NCBI RefSeq assembly: GCF_044466355.1
Contig: NZ_JBITMQ010000014.1
Span: 1 to 64,000, forward strand
Length of the DNA stretch: 64,000 bases
From: Actinophytocola sp044466355
GTDB taxonomy: Bacteria; Actinomycetota; Actinomycetes; Mycobacteriales; Pseudonocardiaceae
Reading direction: 5' to 3'
Under the pieces are notes generated by a model. The model searched no databases and was not told where the DNA came from. It saw only the letters and a program-made list of their open reading frames with translations. Below are positions 25,267-34,422 of this stretch, one piece after another. The first letter of the stretch is position 1. Every line of letters begins with the position of its first letter. The position numbers and the translations under genes are program-made.

Positions 25267-26238
25267 ATGTACCCAGCCCACCGGCCCCGCCGGTTGCGCA
25301 GCACCCCGGCCATGCGCCGCATGGTGGCCGAGACGACCGTGCGGCCGAGCCAGCTCGTGCTGCCCATGTTCGTCAAGGAGGGCGCGTCCGAGCCGGTCCC
25401 CATCGCGACCATGCCCGGCGTCATGCAGCACACCCGCGACAGCCTGCGGAAAGCCGCCGTGGAGGCGGTCGAGGCAGGCGTCGGCGGGCTCATGCTGTTC
25501 GGCGTCCCCGAGCACAAGGACGCGACCGGCTCCGGCGGCGTCGACCCGGACGGCGTGCTCAACGTCGCGCTCCGGGACCTCCGCTCGGAACTGGGTGACG
25601 AGACCGTCCTCATGTCCGACCTGTGCCTCGACGAGTTCACCGACCACGGCCACTGCGGCGTGCTCGACGACCGGGGTCGCGTCGACAACGACGCCACCCT
25701 CGAGATCTACGGCCAGATGGCCATCGCCCAGGTCGAGGCGGGCGCCCACCTGCTCGGCCCCAGCGGCATGATGGACGGCCAGGTCGGCGCCATCCGCTCC
25801 GCGCTGGAGAGGGCCGGGCACGTCGACACCGGCATCCTCGCCTACGCGGTCAAGTACTCCTCGGCCTTCTACGGCCCGTTCCGCGACGCCGTCGAGTCGT
25901 CGCTCAAGGGCGACCGCCGCACCTACCAGCAGGACCCCGCGAACGTCCGCGAAGCCCTGCGTGAGGTGCGGCTCGACCTCGACGAGGGCGCCGACATGGT
26001 CATGGTCAAACCGGCCATGCTCTACCTCGACGTGCTCCGCGCGGTCGCCGAGGAGTCCGACGTGCCGGTCGCCGCGTACCAGATCTCCGGCGAGTACGCG
26101 ATGATCGAGGCCGCCGCGGCCGGTGGCTGGTGCGACCGGCGGACAGCGATCCTCGAGTCGCTCACCTCCATCCGCCGGGCAGGCGCCGACGTCGTGCTGA
26201 CCTACTGGGCGGTCGAGGCGGCGGGCTGGCTGCGCTGA
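25267..26238 (+). CDS. hemB: porphobilinogen synthase (delta-aminolevulinate dehydratase)
   Basis: This 323-residue enzyme condenses two 5-aminolevulinates. The metal site region DLCLDEFTDHGHCG, active-site Lys motifs (SAFYGPFRDA and MVMVKPAMLYLD) and the AYQISGEYAM signature are visible. The metal loop contains Asp rather than a full Cys triad, suggesting a magnesium-type enzyme. ATG 25267 is preceded by AAGGAG. Confidence 0.96.
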   Translation: MYPAHRPRRLRSTPAMRRMVAETTVRPSQLVLPMFVKEGASEPVPIATMPGVMQHTRDSLRKAAVEAVEAGVGGLMLFGVPEHKDATGSGGVDPDGVLNVALRDLRSELGDETVLMSDLCLDEFTDHGHCGVLDDRGRVDNDATLEIYGQMAIAQVEAGAHLLGPSGMMDGQVGAIRSALERAGHVDTGILAYAVKYSSAFYGPFRDAVESSLKGDRRTYQQDPANVREALREVRLDLDEGADMVMVKPAMLYLDVLRAVAEESDVPVAAYQISGEYAMIEAAAAGGWCDRRTAILESLTSIRRAGADVVLTYWAVEAAGWLR

Positions 26239-26267
26239 CGAGAAAAGGCACAGGTAACCTGCCCGCC

Positions 26268-26978
26268 GTGACGAAGCCTGGCAATTCGGACCCCGCAGAC
26301 GGCCGCGAGGACGCGGACAAGGCCGTGCCGGACGAGGACAGCACGTCGTCGCTCGCGCCCGACCCGGTGGAGCCCGAACCCGCCGCCGAGCCGGAGAAGA
26401 CCGAGCCGGAGAAGACCGAGCCAAAGCCGAAGGCGAAGCCCGCCAAGCCGAGGACCGAGAAGGCACCGCGGATCCGCGCCGACGACGAGCCGGTCATGCC
26501 GACCGCCCGCGAGGCCGCGCTGCGTGCCCAGGCCAAACGCCGGTTCGAGGAGCCGCCGCCGCGCACGCTGCGCATCTCCTTCTACTTCTTCGTCGTGGCG
26601 GGCCTGATCTGGCTCGCCAGCATGGTGATCTCGCTGATCTACAAGCAGGACATCATCGACGCCCAGATCGAGGCGAGCCGGGACACCGGCCTGTCCCCGG
26701 ACCAGATCGCGAACGGCGTCACGCAGATCCTGTGGATCGTCACGATCGCGGCGCTCACGTTCACCGTGTTCCTCGGCCTGTTCGGTTACAAGGCGACCGA
26801 GGGCACCCGCCGCGCCCGCACCCTCGTCACGATCTTCGGCACCGTCCTCGTGCTGTTCCACCTGCTGCTCAACGGCACGCCGCCCGGCATGCTGTCTGCC
26901 ATGTTCTGCCTGGTCGGGCTCGCGCTGCTGTGGTCGCCGTCGGCACGCAAGTACTTCCCGCCGCGCGAGCTTCGATGA
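26268..26978 (+). CDS. charged-tail four-helix membrane protein
   Basis: This 236-residue protein has an N-terminal disordered tail of about 95 residues rich in Glu, Pro and Lys (repeats of EPEKT), then about four membrane helices (for example FYFFVVAGLIWLASMVISLI and ILWIVTIAALTFTVFLGLFG). GTG 26268 is used. The stop overlaps the next start (ATGA). Mycobacteria also have small membrane proteins between hemB and hemL (Rv0513, Rv0514). Function unknown. Confidence 0.75.
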   Translation: MTKPGNSDPADGREDADKAVPDEDSTSSLAPDPVEPEPAAEPEKTEPEKTEPKPKAKPAKPRTEKAPRIRADDEPVMPTAREAALRAQAKRRFEEPPPRTLRISFYFFVVAGLIWLASMVISLIYKQDIIDAQIEASRDTGLSPDQIANGVTQILWIVTIAALTFTVFLGLFGYKATEGTRRARTLVTIFGTVLVLFHLLLNGTPPGMLSAMFCLVGLALLWSPSARKYFPPRELR

Positions 26979-27427
26979 CCGACGGGCCGGTCCTCTACGC
27001 GGAACCCGGCTCGACCCGGTGGCCGCTGCTGTGGGGCCCGGCCTTCGCCGGACTCGGCGCCGGGCTGGAGGCGCTGACCGGCCCCGTCCACACCGTCCAG
27101 TGGCTCGTCGTCGGCATCGGCCTGTTCGGGGTCTTCGCCCTGTGGGTCAACGTGCGCCGCAAGGTCTACCGCGTCGAGCTGACCCCGCTCACCCTCCGGC
27201 AGGGCCGCGAGACCCTGCCCGTGAAGGACATCGAGCGGGTCACCGACGTCGGCGTCGCGCCCGGTGCCAAGGTGCTCGGCGGCGGCTGGACCGTCCCGCG
27301 CAAGACCGTCGAGGTCCCGGTACGTCTCGACGACGGCAGCACGGTGCTCGCGTGGGCCCGCGACGACGAGGCCCTCACAGCCGCTCTCGTCCGCCTCGTG
27401 GAGGAACAACGAGGGCTGGGAGAATGA
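26975..27427 (+). CDS. small two-helix membrane protein (DUF3093-like)
   Basis: This 150-residue protein has two N-terminal membrane helices (about residues 15-55) and a C-terminal PH-like beta domain (RKVYRVELTPLTLRQGRETL, then KVLGGGWTVPRKTVEVPVRL). This layout resembles actinobacterial DUF3093. ATG 26975 overlaps the previous stop. It likely forms one transcript with the adjacent membrane-protein genes. Function unknown. Confidence 0.7.
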   Translation: MTDGPVLYAEPGSTRWPLLWGPAFAGLGAGLEALTGPVHTVQWLVVGIGLFGVFALWVNVRRKVYRVELTPLTLRQGRETLPVKDIERVTDVGVAPGAKVLGGGWTVPRKTVEVPVRLDDGSTVLAWARDDEALTAALVRLVEEQRGLGE

Positions 27428-27431
27428 CACC

Positions 27432-27959
27432 GTGAGCATGCCGCCCCCACCGCCCCTGCCACCGTCGGAAGCCCCGATCGTCCGGCCGAAGGCGGTCGAC
27501 TCGGCGTTCCACGCGGTCCTCGCGACCATCGCCATCAGCGCCCTGGGCACGGTGTTCACCGTACTGCTCGACAAGGCCCAGCTCACGGCCATGGTCAACG
27601 ACATGATGGCCGACCTCCCCCAGGGCCAGGAGGGGATGTCCGTGTCGAGCACCGTCGGCGCGTTCCAGGTCATCCTCGGCTTCAGCATCGCGATCTTCGC
27701 GGGCCTCATGCTGCTGTTCGCGATCAAGATGCGCGCGGGCCGCAACTGGGCGCGGATCCTGCTCACCGTCTACACGGGCGTCGGCGTGTGGGGCTTCCTG
27801 ACCGCCATCGCGTCGGTCGGTGCCGAGCTGGGCCTCATGTGGAGCCTCGCCGAGGTCGCGTTCGGCGTGACCGCCGTCGTGTACATGTTCCGGCCGGAGT
27901 CGACCAGGTACTTCGGCGAGCACAAGCAGCGCCGCCTGCGGGCCCGGCAACGACCGTGA
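27432..27959 (+). CDS. four-helix membrane protein, unknown function
   Basis: This 175-residue protein begins with a Pro-rich cytoplasmic segment and has about four membrane helices (AVLATIAISALGTVFTVLL, FQVILGFSIAIFAGLMLLFA, ILLTVYTGVGVWGFLTAIAS and LAEVAFGVTAVVYMF). GTG 27432 follows the previous stop by four bases; ATG 27438 is an alternative. It is not recognised as a named family member. Together with its neighbours it fills the hemB-hemL interval. Confidence 0.7.
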   Translation: MSMPPPPPLPPSEAPIVRPKAVDSAFHAVLATIAISALGTVFTVLLDKAQLTAMVNDMMADLPQGQEGMSVSSTVGAFQVILGFSIAIFAGLMLLFAIKMRAGRNWARILLTVYTGVGVWGFLTAIASVGAELGLMWSLAEVAFGVTAVVYMFRPESTRYFGEHKQRRLRARQRP

Positions 27960-27972
27960 GAAAGTAGACAGC

Positions 27973-28293
27973 GTGACCGCTGCCACCGACGAGCTCGTCG
28001 CCCCACCGCCGACCGAGCCCGGCAGGCTGAACAAGCCCCGGCGCGCGTTGGTGGCGCTCGCCGAGCTGATCATCGCCGCGGTCGCCGTCTGGTTCGCCTT
28101 CGACGCGTGGCCACGCGGCATCGCGAAGATCGTCGAGCACTACCCCAACGGCATCGTGCTCGAGTCCACCCGCTGGGTCGGCAGCTGGATGTCGCTGGCC
28201 ATCCTGCTCGGCACCATCGCGGCCATCCTCGTCCTCGACGCCGTGCGACAGGTCGTGCTCGCCGTCCGTGCCCGCCCGAAGCGCGGTCGATGA
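27973..28293 (+). CDS. two-helix membrane protein, unknown function
   Basis: This 106-residue protein has two membrane helices (ALVALAELIIAAVAVWFAF and WMSLAILLGTIAAILVLDAV) with a short central loop and a basic C-terminus. It starts at GTG 27973, 13 bases after the previous stop, and ends 18 bases before hemL, so it probably belongs to the same transcript. No family was recognised. Confidence 0.7.
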   Translation: MTAATDELVAPPPTEPGRLNKPRRALVALAELIIAAVAVWFAFDAWPRGIAKIVEHYPNGIVLESTRWVGSWMSLAILLGTIAAILVLDAVRQVVLAVRARPKRGR

Positions 28294-28311
28294 CGATGTA
28301 AGACTGGGGCT

Positions 28312-29613
28312 GTGACGACCGAACAGTCCGCCGCTCTCTTCAAGCGTGCCCAGTCGGTGACCCCCGGCGGTGTCAACTCCCCCGTGCGCGCGTTCCAGGC
28401 GGTAGGCGGCACCCCGCGGTTCATGGTTCGCGGCGAGGGCGCCTATCTGTGGGACGCCGACGGCAACCGCTACGTCGACCTCGTCTCCTCCTGGGGTCCG
28501 ATGATCCACGGGCACGCACACCCGCCGATCGTCGAGGCCGTGCGGAACGCCGCCGTCAGCGGACTGTCGTTCGGCACCCCGACCGCCGGTGAGATCGACC
28601 TGGCCGAGGAGATCATCAGCCGCGTCGAGCCGGTCTCCGCCGTGCGCCTCGTGAACTCCGGCACCGAGGCCACCATGAGCGCGATCCGCCTCGCCCGCGG
28701 CTTCACCGGCCGGTCCAGGATCGTCAAGTTCGCCGGCTGCTACCACGGTCACGTCGACGCGCTGCTCGCCGAGGCGGGTTCCGGCGTCGCCACGTTCGCG
28801 CTCCCCAACTCGCCCGGCGTCACCGGCGCGCAGGCAGGCGACACGATCGTCCTGCCCTACAACGACCTCGCGGCCGTCCGCGCCACGTTCGCCGAGCACG
28901 GCGACGAGATCGCCGCGGTCATCACCGAGGCCGCCCCCGGCAACATGGGTGCCGTCCCGCCCGAGCCCGGCTTCAACGAGGGCCTCCGCGAGATCACCAG
29001 GCAGTACGGTGCGCTCCTCGTCATGGACGAGGTCATGACCGGCTTCCGGGTGTCGGGCGCGGGCTGGTTCGCCATCGACACCGTGCCCGGCGACCTCTAC
29101 ACGTTCGGCAAGGTCATGTCCGGCGGCCTGCCCGCCGCCGCGTTCGGCGGCCGGGCGGACGTGATGGCCCACCTGGCCCCGGCGGGCCCCGTCTACCAGG
29201 CGGGCACCCTGTCCGGGAACCCCGTCGCGGTCGCGGCGGGCCTCGCGTCGCTGCGGGAGGCCACCCCCGACACGTACCGGCAGCTCAACGCGAACGCGAC
29301 CCGCCTGGGCGCGATGATGGGCGCCGAGCTGACCGCCGCGGGTGTGCCACACCACGTGCAGTTCGCGGGCAACCTCGTCAGCGTGTTCTTCACCGACACA
29401 CCGGTGCGGAACTTCGCCGAGGCCAAGGCGTCCGGCACCGGCCGGTTCCCGGCGTTCTTCCACGCGCTGCTCGACGGCGGCGTGTACGCACCGCCGAGCG
29501 CGTTCGAGGCGTGGTTCGTCAACGCCGCCATGGACGACGAGGCGTTCGAGATCATCAGCGCGGCGATGCCGGCGGCCGCGCGTGCCGCCGCCGCTTCCGA
29601 GGGGGCGACGTGA
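28312..29613 (+). CDS. hemL: glutamate-1-semialdehyde 2,1-aminomutase
   Basis: This 433-residue PLP enzyme converts glutamate-1-semialdehyde to 5-aminolevulinate, the step after HemA. It opens with VTPGGVNSPVRAFQAVGGTP. The cofactor region has VNSGTEATMSAIRLARGFTG, LLVMDEVMTGFR and the Schiff-base Lys in TFGKVMSGGLPAA. The length is typical. GTG 28312 is used. The TGA stop is the first base triplet of a 76-bp repeat that runs to the next start codon. Confidence 0.97.
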   Translation: MTTEQSAALFKRAQSVTPGGVNSPVRAFQAVGGTPRFMVRGEGAYLWDADGNRYVDLVSSWGPMIHGHAHPPIVEAVRNAAVSGLSFGTPTAGEIDLAEEIISRVEPVSAVRLVNSGTEATMSAIRLARGFTGRSRIVKFAGCYHGHVDALLAEAGSGVATFALPNSPGVTGAQAGDTIVLPYNDLAAVRATFAEHGDEIAAVITEAAPGNMGAVPPEPGFNEGLREITRQYGALLVMDEVMTGFRVSGAGWFAIDTVPGDLYTFGKVMSGGLPAAAFGGRADVMAHLAPAGPVYQAGTLSGNPVAVAAGLASLREATPDTYRQLNANATRLGAMMGAELTAAGVPHHVQFAGNLVSVFFTDTPVRNFAEAKASGTGRFPAFFHALLDGGVYAPPSAFEAWFVNAAMDDEAFEIISAAMPAAARAAAASEGAT

Positions 29614-29686
29614 GCGGAGCTTGCGGAGCGAACCATCGGACACAGGGCGACCGCGAGCGGCTCCCCGGAGCCTTCGAGGGGGAGGC
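29611..29686 (+). repeat. operon-junction repeat, copy A (hemL to phosphatase)
   Basis: This 76-bp element fills the whole junction. It begins with the hemL stop (TGAGCGGAGC then TTGCGGAGCG), has CACAGGGCGACCGCGAGCGG in the middle, a GGCTC/GAGCC mini-hairpin, and ends in GAGGGGGAGG, which is the ribosome site of the next gene. Copies at 31711 and 56519 have the same organisation. Confidence 0.9.
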
Positions 29687-30319
29687 ATGAGCAAGAGAAC
29701 GGTGGTGCACCTGCTGCGCCACGGCGAGGTGCACAACCCGACCGGCATCCTGTACGGGCGTCTCGACGGCTTCAAGCTGTCCGAGCTGGGGCAGCGGCAG
29801 GCGCTGACCGTGGCCGAGCACCTGGCGGGCAACGACGTCACGCACGTCGTCGCGTCGCCGCTGGAACGCGCGCAGCAGACCGCCCGGCCCATCGTCGACT
29901 CGCACCAGCTCGACCTCGCCACCGACGAGCAGCTGATCGAGGCCGACAACGTGTTCGAGGGCCTGCGCGTGTCCATCGGCGACGGTGCGCTGCGCTCGCC
30001 GCGCCACTGGCCGCACATGCACAACCCGTTCCTGCCGTCGTGGGGCGAACCGTACCTGCAGATCGCCCGCCGCATGCTCGGCGCCGTCTACCGGGCCCGC
30101 GCCGCGGCCGAGGGCCACGAGGCGGTGTGCGTGTCCCACCAGCTGCCGATCTGGACGCTGCGGCGGTTCCTGGAGGGCAAGCGCCTGTGGCACGACCCAC
30201 GTCGCCGCCAGTGCTCACTGGCGTCGCTGACCTCGCTCATGTTCGACGACGAGAGCCTGGTCGCGATCCGCTACCGCGAACCGGCGGGCGCGAGCAGCCC
30301 GAAGGTGACCGGCGCATGA
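29687..30319 (+). CDS. histidine phosphatase superfamily protein (Rv0525-like)
   Basis: This 210-residue protein belongs to the phosphoglycerate-mutase-like histidine phosphatases. LLRHGEVHNP carries the catalytic RHG, SPLERAQQTA supplies the second Arg, and VSHQLPIW the second His. Mycobacterial Rv0525 is in the same place before the cytochrome c maturation genes. ATG 29687 follows the repeat-borne GAGGGGGAGG. The stop overlaps resA (ATGA). The substrate is unknown. Confidence 0.87.
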   Translation: MSKRTVVHLLRHGEVHNPTGILYGRLDGFKLSELGQRQALTVAEHLAGNDVTHVVASPLERAQQTARPIVDSHQLDLATDEQLIEADNVFEGLRVSIGDGALRSPRHWPHMHNPFLPSWGEPYLQIARRMLGAVYRARAAAEGHEAVCVSHQLPIWTLRRFLEGKRLWHDPRRRQCSLASLTSLMFDDESLVAIRYREPAGASSPKVTGA

Positions 30320-30906
30320 AACGGCACGCACTCCTCCTCGCCGCGGTCGTCGCCGCCTTGATCGCCACCGCGGGCTGCTCGACCGGCTCGGACGCCGTGG
30401 CGACGGGCACCGAGTTCAACTTCGTCAGCCCCGGCGGCCAGACCGACATCACCTACGAGGGCGACGAACGCCAGCAGATCCCCGAGATGCGCGGCGACAG
30501 CCTCATGGAGGAGGGCGAGCAGATCACGCTCTCCTCCTACAAGGGCAAGGTCGTGGTGATCAACCTGTGGGGCGCGTGGTGCCCGCCGTGCCGGGTCGAG
30601 GCGCCGCAGCTGCAGGAGGTGTGGGAGACCTACCAGGACAAGGGCGTGCAGGTCCTGGGCATCGACTTCCGCGACTACGACCGCCAGCAACCGGCCGACT
30701 TCATGCGTGACACCGGCCTCACCTACCCGTCGATCTACGACCCGTCCGGCCGGTCCCTGCTGCCGCTGAAGGGCTACCCCAGGGCCGCGGTCCCGTCGAC
30801 GATCGTGCTGGACAAGCAACACCGCGTGGCCGCGATCTTCCTGCGCGACCTGCTCGCCGAGGACCTGACCCCGCTCATCGACAAACTGCTCGCCGAGAAG
30901 TCCTGA
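30316..30906 (+). CDS. resA: ResA/TlpA-like thiol-disulfide oxidoreductase lipoprotein
   Basis: This 196-residue protein has a lipoprotein signal with lipobox ATAGC at about residue 20, then a thioredoxin fold with the redox motif WCPPC and a cis-Pro in AVPSTIVLD. It is predicted to sit outside the membrane and reduce apocytochrome c cysteines, receiving electrons from CcdA encoded next. Mycobacterial Rv0526 is equivalent. ATG 30316 overlaps the phosphatase stop. Confidence 0.9.
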   Translation: MKRHALLLAAVVAALIATAGCSTGSDAVATGTEFNFVSPGGQTDITYEGDERQQIPEMRGDSLMEEGEQITLSSYKGKVVVINLWGAWCPPCRVEAPQLQEVWETYQDKGVQVLGIDFRDYDRQQPADFMRDTGLTYPSIYDPSGRSLLPLKGYPRAAVPSTIVLDKQHRVAAIFLRDLLAEDLTPLIDKLLAEKS

Positions 30907-30957
30907 CCGGTACCCCGTCGTCACCAGGACCTAAGTCCCGCGCTTACCCTGGTCGCC

Positions 30958-31713
30958 GTGGACCCGACCGCCATCGCCACCAGCGGGCCGCTCTTGCTGG
31001 CCGCTGGTGTCGCGCTGCTCGCGGGCCTGGTGTCCTTCGCGTCGCCGTGCGTGGTGCCGCTCGTCCCCGGCTACGTCGCCTACCTCGCCGCGCTCGTCGG
31101 GGCCGAGGGCCAGGAGGAGGAGAAGAGCAAGAAGGTCAAGGTGCTCGGCGCCGTCGGCCTGTTCATCCTCGGGTTCACCGTCGTGTTCGCGGCGGGCGTC
31201 GGCAGCATCGTCTGGCTCACCGACACGCTGTTCGCCACCCAGGAGACGCTGCAGCGGGTCGGTGGCGTGGTGATCATCGCGCTGTCGCTGGTCTTCGTGG
31301 GCTTCGTCCCCGGCCTGCAGCGCGAGTTCCGCTTCCACAAGGTGCCCCGCATGGGTCTCGCGGGCGCACCGGTCCTCGGCGCGATCTTCGGTCTCGGCTG
31401 GACCCCCTGCATCGGCCCGACACTGTCCGGGGTGATGGTCATCGCCGCGAGCACCGGCGGCACCGCGGCCCGCGGGCTGCTGCTCGTCCTCGTGTACTGC
31501 CTCGGCCTCGGCATCCCGTTCCTGCTGATCGCGCTCGGCGCGCGCTGGACGGTCCGCACCAACGGCTGGCTGCGCCGCCACACCCGCACCATCCAGCTCG
31601 TCGGCGGCGGCCTGCTGTTCGTCGTCGGCGTGCTCCTCGTCACCGGCCTGTGGGCCGAGCTGACCAACTGGCTCAAGTACACGGTGGTCACGACGACGGA
31701 GCTGCCACTGTGA
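30958..31713 (+). CDS. ccdA: cytochrome c biogenesis protein CcdA
   Basis: This 251-residue membrane protein has six helices and carries reducing power across the membrane. The two conserved cysteines are in FASPCVVPLVPGY (helix 1) and GWTPCIGPTL (helix 4). It starts at GTG 30958. The TGA stop begins the 70-bp junction repeat before resB. It works with ResA, ResB and CcsB in system II cytochrome c maturation. Confidence 0.94.
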   Translation: MDPTAIATSGPLLLAAGVALLAGLVSFASPCVVPLVPGYVAYLAALVGAEGQEEEKSKKVKVLGAVGLFILGFTVVFAAGVGSIVWLTDTLFATQETLQRVGGVVIIALSLVFVGFVPGLQREFRFHKVPRMGLAGAPVLGAIFGLGWTPCIGPTLSGVMVIAASTGGTAARGLLLVLVYCLGLGIPFLLIALGARWTVRTNGWLRRHTRTIQLVGGGLLFVVGVLLVTGLWAELTNWLKYTVVTTTELPL

Positions 31714-31780
31714 GCGGAGCTTGCGGAGCGAACCATCGAGCACAGGGACAACGATTCCCCGGAGCCTGCGAGGGGGAATC
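31711..31780 (+). repeat. operon-junction repeat, copy B (ccdA to resB)
   Basis: This 70-bp element runs from the ccdA stop (TGAGCGGAGC then TTGCGGAGCGAACCATCG) to the base before the resB GTG. The right end, GGAGCCTGCGAGGGGGAATC, supplies the ribosome site. It is 6 bp shorter than the copies at 29611 and 56519 because of a change in the middle. Confidence 0.9.
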
Positions 31781-33373
31781 GTGATCGCCTTCCTGCGCAA
31801 CACGTGGCGCGGACTCACCTCCATGCGCACGGCGCTCGTGCTGCTGTTCCTCCTCGCGGTCGCGGCCCTGCCGGGTGCGCTCCTGCCGCAGCGCTCGCTG
31901 AACTCGCAGAAGGTCGACGAGTACATCGCGTCGCACGGCTGGTGGGGCGAGCTGCTCGGGCGGCTGGAGTTCTACAACGTCTACGGCAGCGTCTGGTTCT
32001 CCGCGATCTACCTGCTGCTGTTCATCTCGCTCGTCGGCTGCCTGCTGCCCCGCTCGTTCGAGTACGCCCGCGCGCTGCGCGACAAGCCGGTCCTCACGCC
32101 GCGCAACCTGGCTCGCCTGCCGCACCACCGCGAGACCACCACCTCCGCCACGCCCGACGAGGTCATGGCGAAGGTCACCGAGCGGCTCAAGGGCTGGCGT
32201 TACGAGGTGCGCGAGGAGGAGAACGGCGCCCGCAGCGTCTCCGCCGAACGCGGCTACCTGCGCGAGACCGGCAACCTCGTCTTCCACTTCGCGATGCTCG
32301 GCCTGATCGTCGCGCTCGCCATCGGCAAGATGTTCCAGTACGAGGGTCAGGTCATCGTCCAGGCCAACGGGTCGGAGTTCTGCAACATCGGCACCGTCGG
32401 CTACGACTCGTTCCGCCCCGGCCTGCGGGTCGACGGCACCGACCTGAACCCGTTCTGCGTGAAGGTCAACGGCTTCGACGCGCGCTTCCTGCCCACCGGC
32501 CAGGCCGACTACTACCGCGCCGACATCGAGTACCAGTCCGGCGCCGACCTCGAGAACGGCACGTGGCGGCCGTACACGCTCGAGGTCAACTCGCCGCTGC
32601 GCACCGCGGGCGACCGGGTCTACCTGCTGAGTCACGGCTACGCGCCCACCTTCACGGTCACCTTCCCGGACGGCCAGACCCGCACCCAGACCGTCCAGTG
32701 GCGCCCGGTCGACCAGCTCACGTACCTGTCCGAGGGTGCGACCAAGTTCGACCCGCCCGGTGTCACCGACCCGGTCGAGCGCCGCAAGCGCCAGCTCGCG
32801 ATCACCGGCCTGTTCGCGCCGACCGCCGCGATGGGCCACGGCAACATCCTCAGCTCCGGCTTCCCCGACCTGCGCGACCCGGCCGTCGCCATCGACGTGA
32901 TGAAGGGCGACCTCGGCAACGACTCCGGCCGCGGCCAGTCGATCTACGAGGTCAACCAGGAGATGGTCGACTCCGGGCGGCTCAAGCGCGTCGCCCGCGA
33001 GAACATGCGGCCCGGTGACGAGATCACGCTCGACGACGGCTCGAAGGTCAGCTTCGACGGCGTGCAGCGCTGGGTGTACCTGCAGGTCTCGCACGACCCG
33101 GCGCAGGGCTGGGTGCTGGTCTTCGCCGTGCTGGTCGTGCTGGGGCTCGGCATGTCGCTCGTGATCAAGCGGCGCAGGCTGTGGGTGCGCGCGGCACCGT
33201 CCGGCGCCGACAAGACCGACGGCGGCGGTACCGTGCTGGTGTTCGGCGGTCTCGCCCGCACTGACCAGGCCGGATACGGCGAGGAGTTCGGGCGGGTGAC
33301 CGAGGACCTGCTCGCGGAGCTGTCCCCGCGCGAAGAAGAACGTGAAGGCGCCACCGCTTCGAGGGAGCCATGA
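31781..33373 (+). CDS. resB: cytochrome c biogenesis protein ResB
   Basis: This 530-residue protein is half of the system II cytochrome c synthase. It has two N-terminal helices (LVLLFLLAVAALPGALLPQ and WFSAIYLLLFISLVGCLLP), a third near residue 170 (NLVFHFAMLGLIVALAIGKM), a large outside domain and a last helix (WVLVFAVLVVLGLGMSLVI), then a cytoplasmic tail. The ribosome site and start (GTG 31781) lie at the end of the junction repeat. The stop overlaps ccsB. Confidence 0.93.
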   Translation: MIAFLRNTWRGLTSMRTALVLLFLLAVAALPGALLPQRSLNSQKVDEYIASHGWWGELLGRLEFYNVYGSVWFSAIYLLLFISLVGCLLPRSFEYARALRDKPVLTPRNLARLPHHRETTTSATPDEVMAKVTERLKGWRYEVREEENGARSVSAERGYLRETGNLVFHFAMLGLIVALAIGKMFQYEGQVIVQANGSEFCNIGTVGYDSFRPGLRVDGTDLNPFCVKVNGFDARFLPTGQADYYRADIEYQSGADLENGTWRPYTLEVNSPLRTAGDRVYLLSHGYAPTFTVTFPDGQTRTQTVQWRPVDQLTYLSEGATKFDPPGVTDPVERRKRQLAITGLFAPTAAMGHGNILSSGFPDLRDPAVAIDVMKGDLGNDSGRGQSIYEVNQEMVDSGRLKRVARENMRPGDEITLDDGSKVSFDGVQRWVYLQVSHDPAQGWVLVFAVLVVLGLGMSLVIKRRRLWVRAAPSGADKTDGGGTVLVFGGLARTDQAGYGEEFGRVTEDLLAELSPREEEREGATASREP

Positions 33374-34320
33374 TGGACGTCAACGAGACGTTGTCCAGCT
33401 ACAGCGACTGGTGTTACGGCATCGCCGTCGGCGCGTACGTCGTCGCGATGCTGTTCTACCTGTACGAGCAGGCCTTCGGGTACCGCGAGCGGAAGGCGGC
33501 CAAGGAGCTGGTCGCGGTCGGCGGCAGCGACACCCTCGTCGAGGACAGGCCCTCCGAGGAGCCGTCCGACTCGCCGTCCCGGGTCGCCCGCGCGGTGCGG
33601 ATCGGCAAGCTGGGGGTGTCGCTCACCGCGTTCGGCGCGCTGCTGCACCTCGGCTCGCTCGTCCTGCGCGCGCTGGCGACCAGCCGCGCGCCGTGGGGCA
33701 ACATGTACGAGTTCGGCGCCACCCTGTGCCTCGTGGCCGTCGGGACGTGGCTCGTGGTGCTGCGCAAGTACCCGACCGTCCGCCACCTCGGCGTGTGGGT
33801 CCTCTGCCCGGTCATCGTGCTCATGTTCCTCGGTGGTGTCGTGCTGTACACGACGGCCGCGCCCGTGCAGCCCGCGCTGCAGTCGTACTGGCTCGTGATC
33901 CACGTCTTCGCGATCGCGCTCGGCAGCGGCATGGTGCTGGTGCCCGGCGTGGTGAGCGTGCTGTACCTGCTGAAGGTCCGCAAGCCCGCGTGGTCGACCC
34001 GCCTTCCCGCGGCGGACGTGCTGGACCAGGTGGCCTACCGGACGACCGTGTTCGCGTTCCCGATCTACACCGCGGGCGTGATCTTCGGCGCGATCTGGGC
34101 GGAGCAGTCGTGGGGCCGGTTCTGGGGCTGGGACCCGAAGGAGACCGTCGCGTTCATCGCGTGGGTCGTCTACGCGGCGTACCTCCACTCGCGCGCGACG
34201 GCGGGCTGGCGCGGCGGCCGCGCCGCAGTGATCAACATCGTCGGATTCGCGGCCATGATCTTCAACCTGTTCTTCATCAACCTGGTAACGGCCGGGTTGC
34301 ATTCTTACGCAGGGGTTTGA
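33370..34320 (+). CDS. ccsB: cytochrome c biogenesis protein CcsB (CcsA/ResC family)
   Basis: This 316-residue multi-pass protein has the haem-handling WWD-type motif WGRFWGWDPKET. Conserved haem-ligand histidines are visible in LLHLGSLV, WLVIHVFAI and near the C-terminus (YLHSRAT and AGLHSYAGV). It joins haem to apocytochrome c with ResB. ATG 33370 overlaps the resB stop and follows GAGGGAG. Mycobacterial Rv0529 is equivalent. Confidence 0.94.
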   Translation: MMDVNETLSSYSDWCYGIAVGAYVVAMLFYLYEQAFGYRERKAAKELVAVGGSDTLVEDRPSEEPSDSPSRVARAVRIGKLGVSLTAFGALLHLGSLVLRALATSRAPWGNMYEFGATLCLVAVGTWLVVLRKYPTVRHLGVWVLCPVIVLMFLGGVVLYTTAAPVQPALQSYWLVIHVFAIALGSGMVLVPGVVSVLYLLKVRKPAWSTRLPAADVLDQVAYRTTVFAFPIYTAGVIFGAIWAEQSWGRFWGWDPKETVAFIAWVVYAAYLHSRATAGWRGGRAAVINIVGFAAMIFNLFFINLVTAGLHSYAGV

Positions 34321-34422
34321 CCTCGATCGTTGGACAACCTGCGCCGTTATCAGTACTCTCCGCTGCGGGGTTCGCCAGGTTGCACCCATGTGGGTGAAGC
34401 TGAACTGGGCCAGGAGGGCGTT

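Noticed and set aside
23068..26466. An 1132-codon minus-strand frame across hemC-hemD-hemB
   Set aside because: The plus-strand genes are unambiguous hem enzymes with conserved active sites. Long antisense frames are common when third positions are G or C.
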